Shown here one piece after another: positions 24,822 to 31,090 of a stretch of DNA of 64,000 nucleotides; the stretch's first letter is position 1, and each line of letters begins with the position of its first letter. The stretch is from Mycolicibacterium bacteremicum. GTDB lineage: Bacteria; Actinomycetota; Actinomycetes; Mycobacteriales; Mycobacteriaceae. Position numbers and translations under genes: made by a program. Below the pieces are notes generated by a model. The model did no database searches, was not told where the DNA came from, and saw only the letters and a program-made list of their open reading frames with translations. The DNA lies in contig NZ_CALUAE010000003.1 in assembly GCF_943913955.1 (NCBI RefSeq), forward strand, positions 1 to 64,000. Reading direction: 5' to 3'.

Positions 24822-25571
24822 ATGGCTGCTTACAACGCAAAGCTACGGGTATGGCGGGGCGACGAGTCCGGCGGTGACCTGCAGGACTACACCGTCGAGG
24901 TGAACGACGGCGAGGTGGTGCTCGACATCGTGCACCGGTTGCAGGCCACCCAGGCCGGTGATCTGGCGGTGCGGTGGAACTGCAAGGCGGGCAAGTGCGG
25001 ATCCTGCTCGGCCGAGATCAACGGCCGCCCGCGGCTGATGTGCATGACGCGGATGTCGACCTTCGACGAGAACGAGACCGTCACCATCACCCCGCTGCGG
25101 ACCTTCCCGGTGATGCGCGATCTGGTGACCGACGTGTCGTTCAACTACGAGAAGGCGCGCCAGATCCCGTCGTTCACCCCGCCGAAGGATCTGCAGCCCG
25201 GTGAGTACCGGATGCAGCAGGAGGACGTGAACCGCAGCCAGGAGTTCCGCAAGTGCATCGAGTGCTTCCTGTGCCAGAACGTCTGCCACGTGGTGCGTGA
25301 CCACGAGGAGAACAAGGAGAACTTCGCCGGCCCGCGGTTCCACATGCGGATCGCCGAGCTGGACATGCATCCGCTGGACACCGTCGACCGCCAGGAGATG
25401 GCGCAGGACGAGTTCGGGCTGGGCCTGTGCAACATCACCAAGTGCTGCACCGAGGTCTGCCCCGAGCACATCAAGATCACCGACAATGCGCTGATCCCGA
25501 TGAAGGAGCGCGTGGCCGACCGCAAGTACGACCCGATCGTCTGGCTGGGCAACAAGCTCTTCCGGCGGTAA
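24822..25571 (+). CDS. sdhB: Succinate dehydrogenase 1 iron-sulfur protein SdhB
   Basis: This 249-residue electron-transfer subunit has three cluster motifs: CKAGKCGSCSAE with a distal RLMC for 2Fe-2S (residues ~51-72), CIECFLCQNVCH for 4Fe-4S (~143-154), and CNITKCCTEVCPEHI (~203-217) for the remaining clusters. It carries electrons from SdhA to SdhC. It corresponds to Rv0247c. It is the last gene of the operon; a palindromic repeat starts 4 nt after its stop. Confidence 0.95.
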   Translation: MAAYNAKLRVWRGDESGGDLQDYTVEVNDGEVVLDIVHRLQATQAGDLAVRWNCKAGKCGSCSAEINGRPRLMCMTRMSTFDENETVTITPLRTFPVMRDLVTDVSFNYEKARQIPSFTPPKDLQPGEYRMQQEDVNRSQEFRKCIECFLCQNVCHVVRDHEENKENFAGPRFHMRIAELDMHPLDTVDRQEMAQDEFGLGLCNITKCCTEVCPEHIKITDNALIPMKERVADRKYDPIVWLGNKLFRR

Positions 25572-25574
25572 GTC

Positions 25575-25641
25575 TTGCCGTTGACTCTGCGCGCACGGCG
25601 GGAAAGTGCGAGTGACCCGCACCCTGCGCGCAGAGTCAACG
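25575..25641. repeat. 67-bp palindromic repeat, copy 1
   Basis: This unit starts TTGCCGTTGACTC and ends GAGTCAACG. Its ends are a perfect 18-bp inverted repeat (CCGTTGACTCTGCGCGCA at 25578-25595, its complement at 25625-25642) around a ~29-nt centre. A second copy at 25729-25795 is identical except for two G/A differences. It begins 4 nt after the sdhB stop, so it could act as a terminator or RNA-stability hairpin. Two near-identical copies indicate a dispersed palindromic element rather than a unique terminator. Confidence 0.85.
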
Positions 25642-25728
25642 GATACCCCCACGCCGAGCGTGCACTCAGACCGAGTTTTCGGCCCATTTCGCGATCTCAG
25701 TGCACCGTCGCGGTGACGCCACGGGCCA

Positions 25729-25795
25729 TTGCCGTTGACTCTGCGCGCACGGCGGGAAAGTACGAGTAACCCGCACCCTGCGCGCAGAGTCAACG
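25729..25795. repeat. 67-bp palindromic repeat, copy 2
   Basis: The same element as at 25575-25641, in the same orientation, 87 bp further on. The stem arms are CCGTTGACTCTGCGCGCA (25732-25749) and TGCGCGCAGAGTCAAC (25779-25794). The stretch from 25572 to 25885 has no other gene: it holds these two repeats, 87 nt of ordinary sequence between them and ~90 nt up to the small gene at 25886. Confidence 0.85.
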
Positions 25796-25885
25796 CATAG
25801 GCGCGATCCCTGGGCGGCGCGCGATATCGGGCGTACGGTTGGGGAAGCGACCACGAACGTCCGATCAGCGATCAGAGGCTCAGCC

Positions 25886-26047
25886 ATGTCACACCGAGAG
25901 ACGATCAGCGTCAACGATATTCGCACCGCCATCCGCGAGCTCACGGTCCGCGCGCAGCTTGCTCGCAAGGAGGGCCGCGCCGGCGACGCCGCCGAACTCG
26001 ACCAGCGGATCAGCGGGTACCGCGAACAGCTGGCCGCCCGGCCCTAG
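25886..26047 (+). CDS. 53-residue helical small protein
   Basis: This charged helical protein (SVNDIRTAIRELTVRAQLARKE, AAELDQRISGYREQLAARP) has alternating hydrophobic positions typical of a short coiled coil. GC-rich third codon positions throughout and AGAGG about 10 nt before the ATG support coding. Its stop overlaps the stop of the convergent flavin reductase in a shared CTAG (26044-26047). It has no signal or membrane segment. I do not recognise a family. Confidence rests on codon pattern and tight packing. Confidence 0.6.
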   Translation: MSHRETISVNDIRTAIRELTVRAQLARKEGRAGDAAELDQRISGYREQLAARP

Positions 26048-26526
26048 CCGCCGAGTTTGCGGAAGGTGCTGCGATGGAACACGATCGGCGGCACATCGTG
26101 CACGACGATCTCACTGACCTGTAGCACCACGATGGTGTGATCCCCGGCGGGGACCTCCTGGGTGATCGTGCTCTCCAGCCACACGCTGGTGCCGTGCACG
26201 AACACCGCGCCGCTCTCGCGCGACTGGGTCTCCAGCCCGGCGAACCGGTCACCGGTCTTGGCGGCCAGCGTGCGCGCCGCGGCGTCATGCGACTCGCCGA
26301 GCACGCTGATGCCCAGCGACGGCAGATTCTTCAGCTTCGGCCAGGTCTCCGAGGAGTTTTGCACGCAGAACGACACCAGCGGCGGGTCCAGTGACACCGG
26401 CACGAACGTGCTGGCCGCCAGACCCACCCGCACCCCGTCGACCTCGGCGGCGATGGCGATGACTCCGGTCGGGAAATGCCCGAACGCCTCGCGCAGTGAG
26501 GCCGGGCTCAGTTCTGTGTCGCTCAT
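26044..26526 (-). CDS. Flavin reductase-like FMN-binding protein (Rv0245-like)
   Basis: This 160-residue protein of the HpaC/ActVB-type split-barrel family begins MSDTELSPASLREAFGHFPT. It shows FPTGVIAIAA, LAASTFVPVSLDPPLVSFCV, NSSETWPKLKNLPSLGISVLG and GDHTIVVLQV. It would reduce FMN or F420-type flavin with NAD(P)H and supply a partner monooxygenase. ATG 26526 is chosen as the family N-terminus; a longer frame to 26796 overlaps the upstream gene. It lies 13 nt after the dioxygenase-like gene on the same strand. It could supply reduced flavin to the FMN monooxygenase at 5.4 kb, but no link is shown. Confidence 0.85.
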   Translation of the reverse strand: MSDTELSPASLREAFGHFPTGVIAIAAEVDGVRVGLAASTFVPVSLDPPLVSFCVQNSSETWPKLKNLPSLGISVLGESHDAAARTLAAKTGDRFAGLETQSRESGAVFVHGTSVWLESTITQEVPAGDHTIVVLQVSEIVVHDVPPIVFHRSTFRKLGG

Positions 26527-26539
26527 AACACTTCCATCT

Positions 26540-27520
26540 TCACATGTAACGGTGCGCGGCGGCGACGTCGGGGTGCGCCCGGAGTCGACTCTTCCACGCA
26601 TTGCGGCCGTATACCGCATATATCCGGTCGTTTGCAGTGTCGTCGGTGACACCGCGGGCGCGGGCGGCCAGGTCCGCAGGCAACTGCAGCACCGGGATCG
26701 TCGCGTCCAGTCTCGGGTTGAAGAAGTACGCCACCGACAGGCGCTCCTCATCGTAGATCCGCACCCGGTGCTCGGTGGCCCGCAGGTAACCGCCACTGGC
26801 GATCTCCAGCATCTCCCCGATGTTGACGATCAGCGCCCCGGGCAGCGGGTCCACCTCGCGGAACTGCGCACCCACGCGCACCTGCAGTCCCCGGCTGCCC
26901 GGTTCGGCCAGCAACAACGTCAGCACCCCGGCGTCGCGGTGCGCGCCGACGCCCTGGTCGGTGTCGGCGCGGCCCGGGTAGCGGATGACCTTGATCAGGG
27001 TGGCCGGGGTGTCGGCGAACGCGGCGTCGAACACGTCGGCCGGGTTACCCAGCGACGCGGCCCAGTGCCCCAGCAGGGTGCGCCCGACGCGGGCCAGCGC
27101 GGCATCCCATTCGGCGACGACGGCCGGCAACTCGGGCAACCCCGCCGGCCACTGGTTGGGGCCCTGCAACCGTAGGTATGGCTCGGCCGGGTCGGTCAGC
27201 GGCTGCCGTTCCGGGCCGATGTCGATCTGCTCGCGCCAGTCGACCGTGCCACCGGTCAGCTCGCCACCGAGCCGGGTGTACCCGCGAAAGTGCGGGCTGT
27301 TGACCATGGCGATGGCGTCCTTGTCGGACTGCGGCAGGGCGAACAGCCCCCGGGCCGCGGACAGCAACCGGGAGATGAGGTCCGGTGCGACCCCGTGCCC
27401 GGTCAGATAGAAGAAGCCGACCTCGTGCGCGACCTGCCGGAGCTGACGACGCAGAGCCTCCGGTTCTGCACCGAGATCGACGACCGGCAACGCCGTCTGC
27501 ACAGAAACCACGTCCCCCAT
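26540..27520 (-). CDS. Isopenicillin N synthase-like 2-oxoglutarate/Fe(II) oxygenase
   Basis: This 326-residue non-haem iron oxygenase has the N-terminal DIOX_N region (LPVVDLGAEPEALRRQLRQV, VGFFYLTGHGVAPDLI). The double-stranded beta-helix core holds iron ligands in GAHRDAGVLTLLL (His-X-Asp) and ATEHRVRI (distal His), and RLSVAYFFNPRLD carries the co-substrate Arg/Ser region. It may hydroxylate or desaturate a small molecule. The partner flavin reductase gene follows by 13 nt. It is divergent from fadD23, with 72 bp between the two starts. The substrate is unknown. Confidence 0.85.
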   Translation of the reverse strand: MGDVVSVQTALPVVDLGAEPEALRRQLRQVAHEVGFFYLTGHGVAPDLISRLLSAARGLFALPQSDKDAIAMVNSPHFRGYTRLGGELTGGTVDWREQIDIGPERQPLTDPAEPYLRLQGPNQWPAGLPELPAVVAEWDAALARVGRTLLGHWAASLGNPADVFDAAFADTPATLIKVIRYPGRADTDQGVGAHRDAGVLTLLLAEPGSRGLQVRVGAQFREVDPLPGALIVNIGEMLEIASGGYLRATEHRVRIYDEERLSVAYFFNPRLDATIPVLQLPADLAARARGVTDDTANDRIYAVYGRNAWKSRLRAHPDVAAAHRYM

Positions 27521-27579
27521 CCTGACCCGGATATTCGTCGGGTGCCATGGTCACGCTCAGCCTGAACGCAACCTTTGAG

Positions 27580-27585
27580 TAGCCT
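27580..27585 (+). promoter_or_regulatory. -10 box for fadD23
   Basis: TAGCCT ends 7 nt before ATG 27593, giving leaderless spacing. The alternative TTG start at 27575 would lie upstream of this box, so the ATG is preferred. Confidence 0.4.
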
Positions 27586-27592
27586 GACCCCC

Positions 27593-29302
27593 ATGCCCAA
27601 CGCGTCCATCCTGACCGTGCTGCGGGACCGCGCTGGTGACACACCCGACGGCCGTGCGTTCACCTTCACCGATTACGACCGTGACCCCGACGGTGTGGTC
27701 GAGACGCTGACCTGGGGTCAGCTGTACCGGCGCACGCTCAATCTGGCCGACGAGATCAGCCAGCACGGCGCACCCGGGGAACGCGCGCTGATCATCGCGC
27801 CGCAGGGGTTGCCCTACATCGTGGCGTTCCTGGCCGCCATGCAGGCCGGGTTCATCGCCGTCCCGCTCTCGGCACCGGTACCCGGTTCGCACGACGAGCG
27901 CACCAGCGCGGTCGTCGCCGACACCTCCCCCGCCGTGGTGCTGACGACGGCGGCCCTGTTCGACGTCGCCACCGGGTACGTCGACGACGGTGCCGCGATG
28001 ACCGCCGTCGTCTCGGTGGACACCCTGGACCTCGACGGACGCGAGCCCGTCGAGACCGAGGTACCCGACGGTCCGGATATCGCCTACCTGCAGTACACCT
28101 CCGGCTCGACGCGCGCGCCGGCCGGGGTGATGATCAGCCACGACAATCTGGTCGCGAACTTCGATCAGCTGATGCCGGACTATCTGCCGCAGTTCGGCGG
28201 TGTCTTCCCCGCGGGCAGCGCGCTGGTGTCCTGGCTGCCCTTTTATCACGACATGGGCCTGATGCTCGGTGTCGCCGCCCCGATCCTGTCCGGGTCGCAG
28301 GCCGACCTGATGAGCCCGATCGCCTTCCTGACCCGCCCGGCGCGCTGGCTGCAGGCCATGGCGCGGCACGACCACGTGGTGACCGGCGGACCCAACTTCG
28401 CCCTGGACCTCGCGGCCCGGCGCACCACAGACGCCGAGACCGAGGGTCTGGACCTCGGCGGTGTGCTCAGCATCATCTGCGGCGCCGAGCGGGTACACCC
28501 GCCCACGGTCGCCCGGTTCAACGAACGCTTCGGCCCCACCGGTTTTCGCCCCGAGGCACTGATGCCGTCCTACGGGCTGGCCGAGGCGACGGTGTTCGTC
28601 GCCAGTGGCAGCCGGGGCCGCGCGCCGGAGGCCGTCGAATTCGACACCGACCAATTGGCGCAGGGCAACGCGGTCCGCACGGCGGGCGGCACGCCGCTGC
28701 TGCGCTACGGGTTGCCGGAGACCTCCCCGCTGGTCCGCATCGTCGACGCCGATACCGGCCGGCCCTGCCCGGACGGCACGGTCGGCGAGATCTGGACGCA
28801 CGGGGCGAACGTGTCCGCCGGCTACTGGCGCAAGCCCGATCAGACCGGGACCGGTTTCGGCGCAACGCTTGTCGACGGTCCGGCCGACGAGCCGGCGGCG
28901 GACTGGCTGCGCACCGGCGATCGCGGGTTCATCTCCGACGGTGAGCTGTTCATCGTCGGGCGCATCAAGGACATGCTGATCGTGCGCGGCCGCAACCACT
29001 ACTCCGACGATATCGAGGCCACCGTCTCGGATCTGACGCGCGGCCGGGTCGCGGCCATCGCGGTGGCCGACGAGCAGTCCGAGAAGCTGGTCACCGTCGT
29101 CGAGCTCAAGAACCGTGAGCAGCAACTCGAGGATCTGAAAAGCACGGTGACGGCGGCGATCTCGCGGGCGCACGGACTGCAGGTGGCCGATATCGTGTTG
29201 GTGGACCCGGGCACGATCCCGACGACCACCAGCGGCAAGATCCGCCGATCGGCATGCGTGGAGCAGTACCGGCAGGGGCAGTTCGTCCGGCTGGACGCGT
29301 AG
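27593..29302 (+). CDS. fadD23: Long-chain fatty acyl-AMP ligase FadD23 (TPP locus)
   Basis: This 569-residue enzyme is a fatty acyl-AMP ligase. It adenylates a fatty acid and hands it to the polyketide synthase instead of to CoA. The ATP loop is YLQYTSGSTRAPAGVMISH (residues ~164-182). Family motifs SWLPFYHDMGLM, GGPNFALDLAARR and MPSYGLAEATVF follow, with the C-terminal hinge RTGDRGFISDGELFIVGR and the catalytic lysine in TTSGKIRRS. Clustering with mmpL10, papA3 and the large PKS assigns it to trehalose polyphleate synthesis, where FadD23 activates the starter for phleic acid. ATG 27593 is preferred over TTG 27575. Confidence 0.9.
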   Translation: MPNASILTVLRDRAGDTPDGRAFTFTDYDRDPDGVVETLTWGQLYRRTLNLADEISQHGAPGERALIIAPQGLPYIVAFLAAMQAGFIAVPLSAPVPGSHDERTSAVVADTSPAVVLTTAALFDVATGYVDDGAAMTAVVSVDTLDLDGREPVETEVPDGPDIAYLQYTSGSTRAPAGVMISHDNLVANFDQLMPDYLPQFGGVFPAGSALVSWLPFYHDMGLMLGVAAPILSGSQADLMSPIAFLTRPARWLQAMARHDHVVTGGPNFALDLAARRTTDAETEGLDLGGVLSIICGAERVHPPTVARFNERFGPTGFRPEALMPSYGLAEATVFVASGSRGRAPEAVEFDTDQLAQGNAVRTAGGTPLLRYGLPETSPLVRIVDADTGRPCPDGTVGEIWTHGANVSAGYWRKPDQTGTGFGATLVDGPADEPAADWLRTGDRGFISDGELFIVGRIKDMLIVRGRNHYSDDIEATVSDLTRGRVAAIAVADEQSEKLVTVVELKNREQQLEDLKSTVTAAISRAHGLQVADIVLVDPGTIPTTTSGKIRRSACVEQYRQGQFVRLDA

Positions 29303-29311
29303 CCCCACCCG

Positions 29312-29947
29312 ATGTGGATCACCCTCCTGGTCATGGCTGTCGCCGTCAGCCTGGAGCCGTTCCGCATCGGCATGTCGGTGGTGATGCTCAATCGCCCACG
29401 GCCACAACTACAGTTGGCTGCCTTCCTGGCCGGCGGCTTCCTGATGGGCCTGGCCGTCGGGGCGGTGGTGCTGCTGGTGCTGCAATCCCAGTTACCGGAT
29501 TCGACCCGGTTCACGTTACCCAGGGTGCAGATCGTCATCGGCGGGTGCGCGCTGCTGGCAGCCGCCGTCATCGCCGTCACCAAGGGTAAGCCGCGCACCG
29601 TCCCGGACTGGGTGCGCAGACTGCTCGACGGCCAATCACTGTGGGTTGCCGGAATTGCCGGGTTGGGCATCGCGCTGCCGTCGGTGGACTACCTGGCCGC
29701 GCTGGCGGTCATCGGGGCCGCCGACGTGAGCTCTGGCACCCGGCTGAGCGCCCTGCTGGTGTTCAACGTGGTGGCCTTCGCGCTGGTCGAGATCCCGTTG
29801 ATCGCCTACCTGTTGGCCCCCGAGCGCACCCGCGCCACGCTGACCGGATTCAACGACTGGCTGCGGGCCCAGGGCAGACGTGCGGTGGCGGCGCTGATCG
29901 CGATGGTCGGCGTGGTGCTGCTGGCGGTGGGATTCGCGAGCCTGTAG
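29312..29947 (+). CDS. Gap/Sap-family membrane protein of the TPP locus
   Basis: This 211-residue protein has about six membrane spans, in the family of GPL-addressing protein (Gap) and sulfolipid-addressing protein (Sap, Rv3821). The N-terminal ITLLVMAVAVSLEPFRIGMS, AGIAGLGIALPSVDYLAALAVIGA and LVFNVVAFALVEIPLIAYLLAP are characteristic. Relatives help move glycolipids across the inner membrane with MmpL proteins, so it probably assists MmpL10 in exporting diacyltrehalose. It starts 9 nt after fadD23, in the same operon. Its stop abuts the stop of the PE-PPE gene with no gap. Confidence 0.85.
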   Translation: MWITLLVMAVAVSLEPFRIGMSVVMLNRPRPQLQLAAFLAGGFLMGLAVGAVVLLVLQSQLPDSTRFTLPRVQIVIGGCALLAAAVIAVTKGKPRTVPDWVRRLLDGQSLWVAGIAGLGIALPSVDYLAALAVIGAADVSSGTRLSALLVFNVVAFALVEIPLIAYLLAPERTRATLTGFNDWLRAQGRRAVAALIAMVGVVLLAVGFASL

Positions 29948-31090
29948 CTAGGGCTTGGGCGGCGGCTGGTTGTTCAGCACGAACTGCAGCCCGGCCATCA
30001 ACTGCGACACCGGATCTGCGCCACCGCCGAATGCGGCCTGGGTGGCCGGGGCGGTGACCTCGGCCGGGTCGTAGCCGTTGACCGGGTCGACGGTGATGGG
30101 CGCGGTCAGCGGGTTGTCGTTACGGGTGTAGCCGGCATCCACATAGGGCTGCAGCACCCGGTCGAGTTCGATCAGCGTCTTCTGATCCACACCGAGGTAT
30201 TTGAACGGCAGCACCAGCGGCAGGTGCTCCTCGGGGATCATGTACGTCGTGGTCTTGGCGCCGCGGGAGTTGACGGTGGTCCGGATGTTCTGCGGCGGAA
30301 CCATACTCGGATTGGTGAAGGCGACGGCGGTGTGCCCGGTGGCCAGACCGACGATGGCGTTGGCCACCGAGATCCAGTTGTCCGACCGTTGCGGCCAGTC
30401 GGCGATGCTGTCATAGGCCGAGACGAACAGGTGGGTGTCGTACTGGCTCTCCACCTCGGGCGGCATCCGGTAGTCCAACGACGGGACGACGCTGCCGACC
30501 GGGAAGTTCTGGCTCAGGAAGCTCTCACCGAAGGCGTGCTTGCCGACCGGGTTGCCGTAGGTGGCGAAGGCCAGTTGATCCGGCGGCGGGGCCGTCGGAT
30601 CATTGGCCAGCCGGATCTTGACATCGTCGAGCACCGACGCGCCCTCGGACAGCCCCACAGCCATGCCGGGGCCGCCGGCGCGGATGGCCGCCAACAGGTT
30701 CGGTCCGCCGACGTCGATGGACTCGCCGTAGCTCGGACCGTCGATGCCCAGGCCGGGGAACTGATCGTCGAGACGGCCGATACCCGGGAACAGCCGCTCC
30801 AGGGTGTGACCCTGGACCTGGCCGGCCGGGTAGTCGACGATCTGGCGGTTGAGGTCGGGGAACCACTCGGCGCCGGTGCGCATGATGTATTCGTCGTACG
30901 GGATGCCGAGCACGTGCGCGCCGCCGAGGGCGTAGCCGCGGCCCTCGATGGTGCGGGCATGACCCGGGCCGGCCGGACCGGGCACCGCCGGGCCTGGTGG
31001 CGGCTCATCGGCGGTGGCGATCCCGACACCGAGCGGTCCGGTGGCGCCGATCGTCACGAACGCGGTAGCCGCCGCGAGTAGCTTCTTCAT
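29948..31090 (-). CDS. Secreted PE-PPE-domain acyltransferase of the TPP locus
   Basis: This 380-residue protein has a Sec signal peptide (MKKLLAAATAFVTIGATGPL, cleavage near ATA-D at residue 27) and a PE-PPE serine-hydrolase-like domain. The nucleophile elbow is GLSEG with Ser148. No N-terminal PE or PPE helix domain is present. In TPP producers this protein is thought to act outside the membrane, transferring phleic acyl chains from diacyltrehalose to build TPP, like Chp1 in sulfolipid-1. ATG 31090 overlaps the mmpL10 stop by 4 nt. The longer frame to 31267 lies inside mmpL10. Confidence 0.88.
   Translation of the reverse strand: MKKLLAAATAFVTIGATGPLGVGIATADEPPPGPAVPGPAGPGHARTIEGRGYALGGAHVLGIPYDEYIMRTGAEWFPDLNRQIVDYPAGQVQGHTLERLFPGIGRLDDQFPGLGIDGPSYGESIDVGGPNLLAAIRAGGPGMAVGLSEGASVLDDVKIRLANDPTAPPPDQLAFATYGNPVGKHAFGESFLSQNFPVGSVVPSLDYRMPPEVESQYDTHLFVSAYDSIADWPQRSDNWISVANAIVGLATGHTAVAFTNPSMVPPQNIRTTVNSRGAKTTTYMIPEEHLPLVLPFKYLGVDQKTLIELDRVLQPYVDAGYTRNDNPLTAPITVDPVNGYDPAEVTAPATQAAFGGGADPVSQLMAGLQFVLNNQPPPKP

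Noticed and set aside
25575..25795. Possible CRISPR array from the repeated palindromes
   Set aside because: Only two units, 67 bp long, with no regular spacers and no cas genes nearby.
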